NCBI RefSeq assembly: GCF_003172875.1
Contig: NZ_QGKM01000003.1
Location: 1 to 64,000, forward strand
Length of the DNA: 64,000 nucleotides
Source: Leucothrix pacifica
Lineage (GTDB): Bacteria; Pseudomonadota; Gammaproteobacteria; Thiotrichales; Thiotrichaceae
Direction of reading: 5' to 3'
Made by a program: the position numbers and the translations under genes. Each line of letters begins with the position of its first letter. Positions within the stretch are counted from its first letter, which is position 1. Positions 44,293 to 54,207 of this stretch are shown in pieces. Below the pieces are notes generated by a model. The model saw only the letters and a list, made by a program, of their open reading frames with translations, ran no database searches and was not told the DNA's origin.

Positions 44293-45282
44293 GTGCGTAG
44301 AAACCCCCTACTCTATAGCGATCATGGTGAGATTGAAGAACCCATTGAAGTTCCGGAACCGCCAAAGCAAAAGCGCTCATTGTTTTTTTACTTCATCATA
44401 TTAGCCAACTCATTATTAGTTGTATTCGTGCTTGGAATTATTTGGTTTTTGTTTCTCAAGTCTCCTGACTTACACATTAAAGAGTTAACCGAACGCTTCT
44501 TTGGCACCACAAGTACTCAATCGACATCGGCTATAACTGCTGCCCCACCTGCTGTAAAGACACAGAACGACACGTCTGACACTGAAACGTCTACGCCAAG
44601 CAGACAAGAACAAGAAGAGATACAACAATTACGCCTCAAGCAAATGCGTGAACAAGAAGAGTTAGCCGCTGAAAGAGAACGACTGGAAAAAATCCGTGCT
44701 GAGCTAGAAGCTGAGCAGACTAAGGCTAAGTCAGAACAAACACCTACAACCGGAACAATGACTTCGTCTGAGGTGGCGAAACCGACTACTTCGGAAATAA
44801 CCGACATTATTACTAATCCAAGTGCCTCTGCAGTTACTCAAGCAGGTAATACTTCTGATACTAATACCGTTAGTGCAACGTCTAATTCAGATAACACTCA
44901 GGAAATGTCTACTGAGCAAGAAGATGTCGAGCCAGCAGTGGTACCTAATGCGGCGAGTGAGGCGTTAGTGCCTCCCAGTAATACCGTTGATACCCAGGTT
45001 GATCAAATCATGGAATTGATGAAGCAGCAAAAACAACAACAAGAAACTAATCAACCACTCAATGATTCTCGTGCGCCATCTGACGCAGATCAGGTCAAGA
45101 AAGTGATGAGCGAATCCACACCAGCCGTGAGCCCTGAATTAATCGAGCGACAATTGCAAGCAATCATCGAAACCGAAATATTGAAAAATGAAGCCGGGAA
45201 ATTACTAAGACAGGCGAATGATGAAGATAAAAAGCTGCAGATCAACCAGAAACTATCGATATTGCAAGCGAACGCAGTATAA
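44293..45282 (+). CDS. single-span membrane protein with coiled coil and low-complexity periplasmic region
   Basis: A 329-residue protein I cannot assign. The first 27 residues are cytoplasmic, acidic then basic (EEPIEVPEPPKQKR), a helix follows at about 29-53 (SLFFYFIILANSLLVVFVLG, then IIWFLFL), and the rest should be periplasmic: a coiled coil (EQEEIQQLRLKQMREQEELA, about 105-145), a T/S/N/Q-rich stretch (150-250) and a second helical part at the C-terminus. The layout recalls TolA or TonB in outline only, with no matching C-terminal domain. Start is GTG behind AAAGAAAGGTAAG. It lies between bamE and ssb on the same strand. Confidence 0.7.
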   Translation: MRRNPLLYSDHGEIEEPIEVPEPPKQKRSLFFYFIILANSLLVVFVLGIIWFLFLKSPDLHIKELTERFFGTTSTQSTSAITAAPPAVKTQNDTSDTETSTPSRQEQEEIQQLRLKQMREQEELAAERERLEKIRAELEAEQTKAKSEQTPTTGTMTSSEVAKPTTSEITDIITNPSASAVTQAGNTSDTNTVSATSNSDNTQEMSTEQEDVEPAVVPNAASEALVPPSNTVDTQVDQIMELMKQQKQQQETNQPLNDSRAPSDADQVKKVMSESTPAVSPELIERQLQAIIETEILKNEAGKLLRQANDEDKKLQINQKLSILQANAV

Positions 45283-45330
45283 TACACCGCTAAACAGACA
45301 ATAATGATAATTGAACATAAGGAATAAAGC

Positions 45331-45822
45331 ATGGCCAAGGGCATAAATAAAGTCATTCTGGTAGGCAATCTGGGGAATGACCCAGAGGTTAAGTACATGC
45401 CTAGCGGTGGCGCAGTAACAAATTTCAGCTTGGCGACTGCTGACAGCTGGAAAGATAAAACCTCCGGTGAACGTGTTGACAAAACTGAGTGGCATCGTGT
45501 GGTTTTCTTTAATCGCTTAGCCGAAATCGCGGGCGAGTATCTAAAGAAAGGCTCTCAGGTATATATTGAAGGCTCACTTCGCACACGAAAGTGGCAAGGT
45601 CAGGACGGACAAGATCGTTACACGACAGAAATTGTCGGATCTGAAATGCAAATGCTGGGTGGTCGTAGCGATGGTGGCTCTCGCGGTACTGCACCGATGG
45701 GTAACTCAGGCGGTCAATCAGCACCTCAACCGCAAGGTGGACGCCCAGCTCCACAAAACCAACCGCGTCAGGCTCCTGCCTCACAGAATTTCGATGATTT
45801 TGACGATGACATCCCATTCTAG
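45331..45822 (+). CDS. ssb: single-stranded DNA-binding protein
   Basis: A 163-residue SSB. The OB fold ([53 protein letters not shown]) is followed by a G/Q/P-rich linker and the acidic tip DFDDDIPF that recruits partner proteins. An AAGGAATAAAGC signal precedes the ATG. uvrA, its frequent neighbour, is absent; it follows a membrane coiled-coil gene by 48 bases. Confidence 0.97.
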   Translation: MAKGINKVILVGNLGNDPEVKYMPSGGAVTNFSLATADSWKDKTSGERVDKTEWHRVVFFNRLAEIAGEYLKKGSQVYIEGSLRTRKWQGQDGQDRYTTEIVGSEMQMLGGRSDGGSRGTAPMGNSGGQSAPQPQGGRPAPQNQPRQAPASQNFDDFDDDIPF

Positions 45823-45851
45823 GATAAACCGATAGCTCGTCACTACTGAGC

Positions 45852-45874
45852 CGCACCTCCTTTGCTGAGGTGCG
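45852..45874. terminator. hairpin after ssb
   Basis: CGCACCTC at 45852-45859 and GAGGTGCG at 45867-45874 form a perfect 8-base stem with a seven-base loop, 30 bases after the ssb stop. No T-run follows (ACATACTAAA), so it is a weak terminator at best. Confidence 0.45.
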
Positions 45875-45906
45875 ACATACTAAATACAACAACTGGTGGA
45901 ATTGTA

Positions 45907-46158
45907 ATGTCTCACAAAACTCAGCCTGTAATTGCGAAGAAAGGCCCGTTTGTCGTTGAACTGGAAGCAGATAAAACTTATATGTGGTGCACCTGTGGCC
46001 GCTCTGAGAAGCAACCGTTTTGTGATGGCTCTCATGCTGGTACCGAGTTTACACCCATGAAATTTACCGCAAGTGAAACTAAGAAGTATGGGCTTTGTGG
46101 TTGTAAATATACAAAGAATGCTCCCTTCTGCGACAGAGAGCACGGTAAGCTGGACTAA
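45907..46158 (+). CDS. CDGSH-type iron-sulfur protein
   Basis: An 83-residue protein with two CDGSH-like sites. The first is CTCGRSEKQPFCDGSH (three cysteines and a histidine for a 2Fe-2S cluster) and the second CGCKYTKNAPFCDREH. Tandem small CDGSH proteins of this type are common in bacteria, and their exact role (electron transfer or cluster storage) is not known. The start at 45907 follows GGTGGAATTGTA; the frame is open 15 codons further but without a signal. It ends right where the convergent yhbY ends. Confidence 0.92.
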   Translation: MSHKTQPVIAKKGPFVVELEADKTYMWCTCGRSEKQPFCDGSHAGTEFTPMKFTASETKKYGLCGCKYTKNAPFCDREHGKLD

Positions 46159-46455
46159 TTAAACCATCTCAAATACAGACGGTTTGTCCTTGTTTTTACG
46201 GTACAGTAATGCAACATTACCAACCCGCTGGATCAACTGTGCAGAATGTGTTGAAGCGAGCGTGTTGATTAGCTCGTCACGAGCCTCTCTATCGCCAACG
46301 CTAACTTTGATCTTCACCAGTTGATGGTAATCAAGTGCAATTTCAAGTTCGTTATTAATACTCTCTTTCATACCATGCTGCCCCACTGTAACAATAGGGT
46401 TTAGTTTATGGCCGAGAGACTTGAGGTGTTTAATTTGTTTAGTATTCATTTCCAT
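46159..46455 (-). CDS. yhbY: ribosome assembly RNA-binding protein YhbY
   Basis: A 98-residue CRM-domain protein that binds pre-50S particles. The family pattern is clear: [20 protein letters not shown], then [21 protein letters not shown] (split here), with GQHG corresponding to the GxxG RNA-binding loop. Two ATGs two codons apart (46455 and 46449) could start it; neither has a strong signal. It reads away from rlmE with only 19 bases between start codons, so both promoters must lie within or overlap the coding regions. Confidence 0.92.
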   Translation of the reverse strand: MEMNTKQIKHLKSLGHKLNPIVTVGQHGMKESINNELEIALDYHQLVKIKVSVGDREARDELINTLASTHSAQLIQRVGNVALLYRKNKDKPSVFEMV

Positions 46456-46474
46456 TTGTGGATTGTATGACGTT

Positions 46475-47101
46475 ATGGCCCGAAGCAAAAGCAGTACACG
46501 CTGGTTAAAAGAACATTTTGATGATGAGTATGTAAAACTCTCTCAAAAAGAAGGTTATCGCTCCAGAGCTATCTATAAACTGAAGGAGATTCAGGAAAAA
46601 GATCGTCTCATCACTCAAGGTATGACGGTGGTAGACCTTGGGGCTGCTCCGGGCGGTTGGAGTCAATACGCAACCGAATTGGTGGGCACTAAAGGACGGG
46701 TTATTGCCAGTGATATCCTGCCCATTGATCCGCTACCATTTGTCGAATTTATTCAAGGTGACTTCACAGAAGACAGTATTCTGAATGAACTGCTGGAATT
46801 GATCGGAAATGACAAGGCAAATGTTGTAATTTCAGATATGGCCCCCAATTTAAGTGGTAACGATGCAATTGATCAGCCCGGATCAGTTTATTTGTGTGAA
46901 CTGGCACTGGACATGTCACAACGTATACTTGCACCAGGTGGTGCAATGGTTGTGAAATTATTTCAGGGTGTGGGCTCTGATCAGTATATCGAAGAAGTGA
47001 AACGTAGTTTCCGACAAGTTAAAATACGAAAACCAAAGGCATCACGGGCACGTAGTCGCGAAGTGTATGTCGTGGCAACACAGTATTTTTCGACCAATTA
47101 G
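46475..47101 (+). CDS. rlmE: 23S rRNA 2'-O-ribose U2552 methyltransferase
   Basis: A 208-residue RrmJ/FtsJ enzyme. The substrate-binding start [16 protein letters not shown] is followed by [11 protein letters not shown], the SAM motif [15 protein letters not shown], the catalytic D in [10 protein letters not shown] and the K in VVKLFQG. The start at 46475 matches the usual N-terminus. ftsH follows after 82 bases, the standard order. Divergent from yhbY. Confidence 0.96.
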   Translation: MARSKSSTRWLKEHFDDEYVKLSQKEGYRSRAIYKLKEIQEKDRLITQGMTVVDLGAAPGGWSQYATELVGTKGRVIASDILPIDPLPFVEFIQGDFTEDSILNELLELIGNDKANVVISDMAPNLSGNDAIDQPGSVYLCELALDMSQRILAPGGAMVVKLFQGVGSDQYIEEVKRSFRQVKIRKPKASRARSREVYVVATQYFSTN

Positions 47102-47183
47102 CAGGGCCGAGGGTAATCAGATTAATTCATGATAGAATGGATTATATTGAGACTCGAAATTTAGCTTAATAGAGGATTTATTC

Positions 47184-49124
47184 TTGAGCGAATTAAACAA
47201 AAATATTTTGATGTGGGTAGTTATTGCCCTGGTTCTCATTGGAGTTTTCAGTAAATTTCAAGAACCTACATCATCTTCAGGCAGTCTGTCTTACTCTGCA
47301 TTTCTTGAGCGCGTGAAGGGCAAAGAGATTACACGGGTTGAAATTCAAGATCAGACAATCACTGGTTATACTAGCAGTAATCAGGTCTTCAAGACCTATG
47401 CACCATACAATGACCCTAAAATGTATGATGAATTACTGACTAATAACGTTGAAGTGGTTGTTGACCCACCTGAGGGCCGGAATATTCTGGTCGACATTCT
47501 GATTAATACCATTCCGTTCCTGATCATTGTTGGTCTTTGGATCTATATCATGCGCCAAATGCAAGGCGGCGGCGGTAAAGGCGGCCCAATGTCATTTGGT
47601 AAGAGCAAAGCTCGTATGATGACTGAAGATCAGGTCAAGGTAACATTTGCTGATGTTGCGGGCTGTGAAGAAGCTAAAGACGAAGTGTTCGAGCTCGTAG
47701 AGTTCTTGCGTGACCCAAGTAAATTCCAAAAGCTGGGTGGTAAAATTCCACGTGGTGTTCTTTTGGCCGGCTCACCGGGTACAGGTAAGACGTTGTTAGC
47801 AAAAGCTATCGCGGGTGAGGCAAAAGTACCATTTTTCAGCATTTCAGGTTCTGATTTCGTTGAGATGTTTGTCGGTGTTGGTGCATCTCGCGTGCGTGAC
47901 ATGTTTGAGCAAGCTAAAAAGCATGCGCCTTGCATTATCTTCATTGACGAGATTGATGCGGTCGGCCGTAAGCGTGGTGCAGGCGTTGGCGGCGGTCATG
48001 ATGAGCGTGAGCAGACACTGAACCAGTTACTGGTTGAGATGGATGGATTTGAAGGCACAGAGGGCGTTATCGTCATTGCAGCAACAAACCGTCCTGATGT
48101 ACTGGATCCTGCTCTACTTCGTCCGGGCCGTTTTGACCGTCAGGTTGTTGTTCCTTTACCAGATGTACGGGGTCGTGAGCAAATCCTTAAGGTACATATG
48201 AGAAAAGTACCATTAGGTAACGATGTAAAACCATCATTGCTGGCACGAGGTACACCAGGCTTCTCAGGTGCTGATTTGGCAAACCTTGTGAATGAGGCCG
48301 CATTGTTCGCTGCACGCGCTGATAAGCGCACGGTTAACATGGAAGAGTTCGAAAAAGCCAAAGATAAAATCATGATGGGTGCAGAGCGCAAGTCCATGGT
48401 GATGAATGAAAAGGAAAAGCGTAATACTGCTTACCATGAAGCCGGGCATGCGATCATTGGTCTAAAAGTTCCTGATCATGACCCTGTATATAAGGTAACG
48501 ATTATCCCTCGTGGACGTGCCTTAGGTGTGACCATGTTCCTTCCTGAGGAAGAGCGTTTCAGTCATAGCAAGCAGTCTCTTGAGAGTCAGATATCTACTC
48601 TGTTCGGTGGTCGTATCGCTGAAGAGATGATCTTTGGTAAAGACAGCGTTACTACGGGTGCATCAAACGACATCGAGCGTGCAACTGATATTGCGCACAA
48701 TATGGTGACTAAGTGGGGCTTATCAGAAAAGCTAGGCCCACTTACCTACAGTGAAGAACAAGGCGAAGTTTTCCTTGGTCAAGGTACGAGTTCACACAAG
48801 CAAATGTCTGATGAGACAGCTAAATCTATCGATCAGGAAGTACGTACGTTTATTGATCGTAACTATGAGCGTGCTGAAACAATTCTACGTGAGAACATAG
48901 ATACACTGCACCTGATGGCAGAAGCACTGATCAAGTACGAAACGATCGACACTGATCAGATCGAAGAGATCATGCAGGGTAAAAAACCAACGCCTCCTGA
49001 AGGCTGGTCAGATGATGACCATCCTGAGCAAGGACAAGGCGGCGGCGGTGAGCCTTCTGTTACAGACATCAACAAAGACCCGGAGGTTGTTGTTGACGGT
49101 GCTGATCCGGCGAGTTCACACTAA
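47184..49124 (+). CDS. ftsH: ATP-dependent zinc metalloprotease FtsH
   Basis: A 646-residue membrane AAA+ protease. Two helices (about residues 6-22 and 105-125) flank a periplasmic domain. The AAA module has Walker A GSPGTGKT (a serine where GPPGTGKT is usual), Walker [13 protein letters not shown], the pore FVEMFVG and the SRH arginines ([10 protein letters not shown]). The zinc site is HEAGH with a distal D/E. The start is TTG, supported by AGAGGAT nine bases upstream and by the family N-terminus [18 protein letters not shown]. It follows rlmE. It should be downstream of folP's usual partner set, but folP is missing before glmM. Confidence 0.97.
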   Translation: MSELNKNILMWVVIALVLIGVFSKFQEPTSSSGSLSYSAFLERVKGKEITRVEIQDQTITGYTSSNQVFKTYAPYNDPKMYDELLTNNVEVVVDPPEGRNILVDILINTIPFLIIVGLWIYIMRQMQGGGGKGGPMSFGKSKARMMTEDQVKVTFADVAGCEEAKDEVFELVEFLRDPSKFQKLGGKIPRGVLLAGSPGTGKTLLAKAIAGEAKVPFFSISGSDFVEMFVGVGASRVRDMFEQAKKHAPCIIFIDEIDAVGRKRGAGVGGGHDEREQTLNQLLVEMDGFEGTEGVIVIAATNRPDVLDPALLRPGRFDRQVVVPLPDVRGREQILKVHMRKVPLGNDVKPSLLARGTPGFSGADLANLVNEAALFAARADKRTVNMEEFEKAKDKIMMGAERKSMVMNEKEKRNTAYHEAGHAIIGLKVPDHDPVYKVTIIPRGRALGVTMFLPEEERFSHSKQSLESQISTLFGGRIAEEMIFGKDSVTTGASNDIERATDIAHNMVTKWGLSEKLGPLTYSEEQGEVFLGQGTSSHKQMSDETAKSIDQEVRTFIDRNYERAETILRENIDTLHLMAEALIKYETIDTDQIEEIMQGKKPTPPEGWSDDDHPEQGQGGGGEPSVTDINKDPEVVVDGADPASSH

Positions 49125-49163
49125 TGTAATGCACTTATCTGATGTTACATAATCAGATTTATT

Positions 49164-49196
49164 AAAGCGGCTGAGGTAACTCATGCCGCTTTTTTC
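49164..49196 (+). terminator. intrinsic terminator after ftsH
   Basis: AAAGCGGC at 49164-49171 pairs with GCCGCTTT at 49185-49192, with TGAG/CTCA extending the stem, and is followed by TTTTCG. It lies 40 bases after the ftsH stop and separates ftsH from glmM. Confidence 0.85.
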
Positions 49197-49352
49197 GTTT
49201 TAGCCAAACCACTTAATCAGTTTTTTAAAACCTCTAGTATCAATATTTCGTTACATTAACAAATAAATGTTAAAATACGATCATCATCAAACAGCATGTA
49301 CAGTGTTTGTACATTATGAAATCAATAAAATAAAGAAACGGCAGTAAAAACT

Positions 49353-50690
49353 ATGGATAGAAAATACTTCGGTACAGATGGTATTCGCGGAGAAATTGGT
49401 CAATATCCAATGACACCTGATTTTGTACTCAAACTTGGCTGGGCTGCAGGCATGGTCTTAGCGGCACAAAAGAAATCATTGGTAGTCATCGGTAAGGACA
49501 CACGCATCTCCGGCTATATGTTGGAGTCTGCACTCGAAGCTGGTTTAGTGGCAGCTGGTGTAGATATTCGCCTACTCGGACCTATGCCTACGCCAGGTGT
49601 TGCTTACCTCACAAAAACATTCCGTGCTTCAGCGGGAATCGTGGTTAGTGCTTCTCATAACCCATACCAAGATAATGGGGTTAAGTTCTTCTCTGAAAAC
49701 GGTACAAAATTAGCGGATGAAACAGAATTAGAAATTGAACATTACCTTGAGCAAGACTTAGTGACAGTAAAGTCAGACAAGTTAGGTAAAGTAGTTCGTG
49801 TTGATGATGCTTCTGGTCGGTACATCGAATTTTGTAAGCGCGCTCTACCCCAAGAGGTCAGTCTTGAGGGGCTTAAAATTGTGGTGGATTGCGCAAACGG
49901 TGCGACATACCACGTTACCCCACATGTTCTGTCTGAGCTTGGTGCAGAAATCATTACCGTAGCTGACTCCCCCAATGGCTTTAATATCAATGACGAGTGC
50001 GGTGCAACCTCGCTATCAATGCTGTCGAAGCAAGTACTTCTGCATGAAGCTGACTTAGGTGTTGCTTTAGATGGTGATGGCGACCGCCTTATGATGGTGG
50101 ATCATACTGGTGCAACAGTCGATGGCGATGAAATACTGGCGATTATTGCAAAACACAGACTAGATAGAGATAACACACGCCAAGACATCGTTGGTACCTT
50201 GATGAGTAATCTTGGCCTTGAACAAGCTGTAGAAAAGATGGGGCTTAATTTCCATCGCGCCAATGTTGGTGATCGTTATGTGATGGAACAAATGATTAAA
50301 AATAACGGCTTACTTGGTGGTGAATCTTCTGGCCATATCATTATCCGTGACCGTATTGAAACTGGAGATGGCACCATTGCCGCGCTCCAAGTGCTCCAAG
50401 CCGTTATAGAATCCGGAAAGTCACTACATGACCTGAAACAGGTAATGGACAAATTCCCGCAGACACTCGTGAACGTGTCTTTGAGCGGCAATGTTGATTT
50501 AGGCACTAATGAAATGATCAAGCAATCTGTCGCTGATGCTGAAAGCCAGCTGTCACACAGAGGGCGAGTCCTACTGAGAGCCTCCGGTACACAGCCACTG
50601 ATTCGAGTAATGGTTGAGGGTCAGGATTCCACAGAAACTAAGCTATTGGCAAATCAGATTGCTGATGTGGTGAGACAGCAAGCAGACTAA
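49353..50690 (+). CDS. glmM: phosphoglucosamine mutase
   Basis: A 445-residue enzyme that interconverts glucosamine-6- and -1-phosphate for cell-wall precursors. Key parts are FGTDGIRGE at the start, the phosphoserine loop [15 protein letters not shown], the metal loop [18 protein letters not shown] in the form GGESSGHII and the C-terminal [12 protein letters not shown]. It has its own promoter region (230 bases) after the ftsH terminator; two TGTACA words 11 bases apart (49297 and 49308) lie ahead of it. folP, normally between ftsH and glmM, is absent. Confidence 0.96.
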   Translation: MDRKYFGTDGIRGEIGQYPMTPDFVLKLGWAAGMVLAAQKKSLVVIGKDTRISGYMLESALEAGLVAAGVDIRLLGPMPTPGVAYLTKTFRASAGIVVSASHNPYQDNGVKFFSENGTKLADETELEIEHYLEQDLVTVKSDKLGKVVRVDDASGRYIEFCKRALPQEVSLEGLKIVVDCANGATYHVTPHVLSELGAEIITVADSPNGFNINDECGATSLSMLSKQVLLHEADLGVALDGDGDRLMMVDHTGATVDGDEILAIIAKHRLDRDNTRQDIVGTLMSNLGLEQAVEKMGLNFHRANVGDRYVMEQMIKNNGLLGGESSGHIIIRDRIETGDGTIAALQVLQAVIESGKSLHDLKQVMDKFPQTLVNVSLSGNVDLGTNEMIKQSVADAESQLSHRGRVLLRASGTQPLIRVMVEGQDSTETKLLANQIADVVRQQAD

Positions 50691-50711
50691 AATTCTCCAA
50701 GTCACACACCT

Positions 50712-50748
50712 TTGGGTTTGGTCACATTCGTGAAATGACCAAACCCAA
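50712..50748 (+). terminator. intrinsic terminator after glmM
   Basis: TTGGGTTTGGTCA at 50712-50724 and TGACCAAACCCAA at 50736-50748 form a perfect 13-base stem with an 11-base loop, 22 bases after the glmM stop. The tail (TAAAACC) has no T-run, so it may rely on stem strength or work with other factors. Confidence 0.6.
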
Positions 50749-50908
50749 TAAAACCTAATAGCAGCATGAAGCTATTTATTCTGCCTGTACTCTAGTCTGT
50801 GAAGCTCGTAGACCGAGCATACTTAGGGATGTTTAAGATTGAGTTCAAGGTTTAGTACACGCTGTGAATAAAACAGCCCTCTGACAAAAAGGTACGTCTT
50901 GTTTGCCT

Positions 50909-53419
50909 TTACACTTCACGCTTCAGTCTTAGTGCATTCAGTACGACCAACAAAGAGCTAAATGACATTCCAATAGCGGCCATCCAGGGAGCAAGCACCC
51001 CAAAGGCAGCCAAAGGCAGTGCCAATAGGTTATACCCTAGCGCCCAAGACAAATTCTGCCGGATGATATTACGGGTTTTACCAGCCATTGCAGTGACTTG
51101 TGGCAGGACAGTAAGGTTATTGGACATTAGGACCATGTCGGCAGTTACTTGCGCTAACTGGCTACCTTCACCCATAGCCACTGACACCTCAGCTCCCGCC
51201 AGCACAGGTGCATCATTTACCCCATCTCCAACCATCAACACGACAGAACCTTGTGATTGTAACTGCTTTAGGAATGCCAACTTTTCATTCGGTAGTCTCT
51301 CAGCCGCGAAATTATCGACATGTAACTGATTAGCCAACCCTTCTACAACGTCATGACGGTCGCCACTTAATATTGTGGTTTGATAGCCTTGTTCCCGCAA
51401 ATAATGAATACAGCCTTCTGCGCCAGCTCTTAACTGATCTTGCAGCTCATAAACTGCCAGAATTTGTTTTTTTGAAGCAAGATAAACAACATTCGGAATC
51501 GCCAAATCAGAACTATCAGAACTATCAGAACTATCAGAAAGTGAGTGCTGAAGTGTCTTGGAGTTCAAGCCCCCCCATTGCTTATCAATTAACTCATCAC
51601 CTAACCATTCCGTAATAAATTTGGAGGTACCAATTCTAAAATCACTTCCCTGATACCGTCCCTCTACGCCGTAACCCGGAACACTTCGGGAGTTCTCAAC
51701 CCGCAAAGGAGAATCACTAGCATTGAATATTGCCCGACCAACCGGATGCTCGGAAGACGCCTCTAAACCAGCTGCTAAGTCTAATAATTGCTGAGGGCTA
51801 GTAATTCCTGCACCGTCCAAAAAGGCTTTCTGACGCTTAAGCACTAATTGCCCTGTCGTCAGCGTACCTGTCTTGTCAAAAACAATATCTGTGACTTTAG
51901 ACAGGCTCTCTAAGGTATGTCCGCGCGTCGTTAGCATGCCCATTCTGGTTAAACTACTGGTTGAAGTGGTGAGGGCAACCGGCGTAGCCAATGACAGAGC
52001 ACAAGGGCAAGTAACAACCAGCACTGAAATTGTTATCCAGAAAGCTTTCTCCGGATCATAAAGAGACCACACAGAATACACGAGGGTAGCCAGAACCAAG
52101 ATACCCAACACAAACCAAGCTGCTACAGAATCTGCCAGTTTAGCAATCGCCGGTTTTTCCAATTGTGCGCGATCCAGCAATCGGATGATCGATGAAAGCA
52201 CTGTACTTTCACCCACCGCATTGACCTGCATTTGTAACGGGCTATCGATATTGACCGTACCACCACTTAACACATCATCCCGAGCCTTAAGCACTGGCAT
52301 GCTTTCTCCCGTTAACATGGCTTCATTAACGCTACTTTCGCCCTGCAAAACAAGCCCATCCGCAGGCACTGTTTCACCCGGCTTTATCAATACAATATCT
52401 TCAGTTTGTAACTCTGAGACACTCACCACACTTCTGCTGTTATCAGGATTAATTCTGGTCGTCGTCGCAGGTAAAAGGCGAACTAATTCATCCGCTACCT
52501 TACCTGCACGGTGACGCGCAGCCATTTCTAAATACCTGCCCAACAACAAAAAGAAGGTGAACATCGTCACAGAGTCAAAATAAACTTCGCCTGTGTCAGT
52601 GATGGTAGCCCATACACTTGCTGAGAACGTAGCAATAATGGCTAAGCTCACTGGTACGTCCATGCCTAATCGTTTTCGTTTTAACTCACGCCATGCTGAT
52701 TTGAAAAAAACGCTAGATGCGAAGATGACCACCGGTGTCGTGATAATAAGCCCAGCCCAGCGCAGCATTTGGCGAGCAGCATCCCCCATTTCATCAGCGC
52801 CAATGTAGAGTGCAAGCGCTGACATCATCACCTGCATCATTCCAATACCTGCGATGGCTATGCGGCGGAGCGAGCGCTTACGTTCCTCGTCATGGAGATT
52901 TTGAAGACGCCCTGAATCAAAAGGATAAGCCTGATAACCAATCCCATTGATCGTGGCAAGAATGTGACTAAGTGGAACTAATTGTTTATCCCACTTCACC
53001 GTCGCACGATGCGTGGTTAGATTCACTTGTATTGAAAAGACACCGGGTATTTGCTGACATTGGTGCTCTATCAGCCAGACACAGGCCGCACACACAATAC
53101 CTTCAATAATCAGTGATGCTTCAGACACATTATCACTGCCATCACGAACAAACGATTGCTGAATGCTCTCATTGTCATAGGCGGTGAATTGTTGGAGCTG
53201 ATCGGGAACAACAGCATCACCCTTTGGTGACAACTCTGTCCGGTATCGATAGAAATCATCCAGACCATTGTCTACGATTGCCTGTGCTACTGCCTTGCAC
53301 CCCAAGCAACACATGGGACGCGCGGCATCATCAATAATGACACTAAACGCTGCACCATCGAGCGGTAATCCACAGTGATAACATTGGTCAGGCCCAACCA
53401 ATGCTGTTGGTTCAGCCAT
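50909..53419 (-). CDS. ccoI: copper-transporting P-type ATPase for cbb3 oxidase assembly (CcoI/FixI)
   Basis: An 836-residue P1B ATPase that moves copper into the periplasm for CcoN. The N-terminus has an unusual metal-binding block (CYHCG, CCLGCK) and a heavy-metal domain with CAAC. Then come eight membrane helices, TGES, the metal motif CPC in TCPCALSLATP, the phosphorylation site DKTGTLT, HP in SSEHPVG, and GDGVNDAP. The N-domain carries a serine/aspartate insert (SDSSDSSDSSD) encoded by a tandem 9-base repeat, listed separately. It overlaps ccoH by one base. Last gene of the ccoGHI group. Confidence 0.95.
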   Translation of the reverse strand: MAEPTALVGPDQCYHCGLPLDGAAFSVIIDDAARPMCCLGCKAVAQAIVDNGLDDFYRYRTELSPKGDAVVPDQLQQFTAYDNESIQQSFVRDGSDNVSEASLIIEGIVCAACVWLIEHQCQQIPGVFSIQVNLTTHRATVKWDKQLVPLSHILATINGIGYQAYPFDSGRLQNLHDEERKRSLRRIAIAGIGMMQVMMSALALYIGADEMGDAARQMLRWAGLIITTPVVIFASSVFFKSAWRELKRKRLGMDVPVSLAIIATFSASVWATITDTGEVYFDSVTMFTFFLLLGRYLEMAARHRAGKVADELVRLLPATTTRINPDNSRSVVSVSELQTEDIVLIKPGETVPADGLVLQGESSVNEAMLTGESMPVLKARDDVLSGGTVNIDSPLQMQVNAVGESTVLSSIIRLLDRAQLEKPAIAKLADSVAAWFVLGILVLATLVYSVWSLYDPEKAFWITISVLVVTCPCALSLATPVALTTSTSSLTRMGMLTTRGHTLESLSKVTDIVFDKTGTLTTGQLVLKRQKAFLDGAGITSPQQLLDLAAGLEASSEHPVGRAIFNASDSPLRVENSRSVPGYGVEGRYQGSDFRIGTSKFITEWLGDELIDKQWGGLNSKTLQHSLSDSSDSSDSSDLAIPNVVYLASKKQILAVYELQDQLRAGAEGCIHYLREQGYQTTILSGDRHDVVEGLANQLHVDNFAAERLPNEKLAFLKQLQSQGSVVLMVGDGVNDAPVLAGAEVSVAMGEGSQLAQVTADMVLMSNNLTVLPQVTAMAGKTRNIIRQNLSWALGYNLLALPLAAFGVLAPWMAAIGMSFSSLLVVLNALRLKREV
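51506..51539. repeat. 9-base tandem repeat inside ccoI
   Basis: The unit ATCAGAACT occurs three times in full from 51506 and continues for seven more bases. In the ccoI frame it encodes repeated Ser-Asp-Ser in the nucleotide-binding domain. Changes in copy number would keep the frame. Confidence 0.85.
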
Positions 53420-54192
53420 TAGCTATCCGCTGATGTGAGTGCAATATCGATATTGCCTTTAATCTCGTGCACATCATTACCCCGTTTAATGGTGACAACA
53501 ATCGTCCACTGACCTGGTACATTAAGTGTGGCCTCAGTCGCATAAACACCAGGCGACTTTTCAAGTAAAGTCACTTGTTTCTTATCCTGACGCGGATCTG
53601 CAGTGCTGAGATAACTTGCTTCAACATCGGCATCAGCAAGCAACACACCATCTTTATCCGTTACGGTGATCTCAAACGGCTCCGCTTTGTTTAATTCAGG
53701 TGTTTTATCCCAGCCACCATCAACAACCCAGCCACGTTGCTTTTGCACCTCTAAACGCTGCAAGTATTCGTTAAACTGATTCTCTTTTTGCCGAAAGTCA
53801 TGCGCTACCACACCCGGGGCATATTTCATTGCAATTGCAATGATATTGGAATCTACGATGGTTAATACCAAAAAGAAACAAACAATCGATGCAGGCACCC
53901 AGTGGAACCAACCACCCTTTTTCTGTGCTTCGTCGCGACGAACCTCACGTGAATAGGTCACAATTCCCAAGCCATAAGCCGTCATGCTGAAGAAAGCAAA
54001 GTGAATGGCAAATACATCGATGCCAGGCCAATATAGGTAGGACAGCGGGATATATACCAACCATACGATCAGCACTGTAAGCGTTGCTGACTTACGCCCA
54101 CTCCACTTAAGCCCTAAGTGAAAAAAGAAGAACAACAAAAACGCCGCTGCGATACCACAGCCCATCGTTATCAGAATATGAATATTAGCCAT
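53419..54192 (-). CDS. ccoH: cbb3 oxidase maturation protein CcoH (FixH-like)
   Basis: A 257-residue inner-membrane protein. Several hydrophobic stretches lie in the first 60 residues, a further helix at about 95-115, then a periplasmic FixH/CcoH-type beta domain in the last 110 residues (FEITVTDKDGVLLADADVEA, PGVYATEATLNVPGQWTIVV). Most CcoH proteins have about 160-170 residues and one helix, so this one has an extra multi-span N-terminal part (LTVLIVWLVYIPLSYLYWPG). It is translationally coupled to ccoI. GGCGGAAA precedes the ATG. Confidence 0.8.
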   Translation of the reverse strand: MANIHILITMGCGIAAAFLLFFFFHLGLKWSGRKSATLTVLIVWLVYIPLSYLYWPGIDVFAIHFAFFSMTAYGLGIVTYSREVRRDEAQKKGGWFHWVPASIVCFFLVLTIVDSNIIAIAMKYAPGVVAHDFRQKENQFNEYLQRLEVQKQRGWVVDGGWDKTPELNKAEPFEITVTDKDGVLLADADVEASYLSTADPRQDKKQVTLLEKSPGVYATEATLNVPGQWTIVVTIKRGNDVHEIKGNIDIALTSADS

Positions 54193-54207
54193 TTTCCGCC
54201 AACCTAA

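Noticed and set aside
47184-49124. Serine in the FtsH Walker A motif (GSPGTGKT) as a sign of inactivity
   Set aside because: The lysine, glycines and threonine needed for nucleotide binding are all present, and the second position varies among AAA proteins.
49297-49313. Two TGTACA words ahead of glmM as an operator
   Set aside because: Each word is palindromic by itself and short; there is no known regulator for this layout and no second copy elsewhere to support it.
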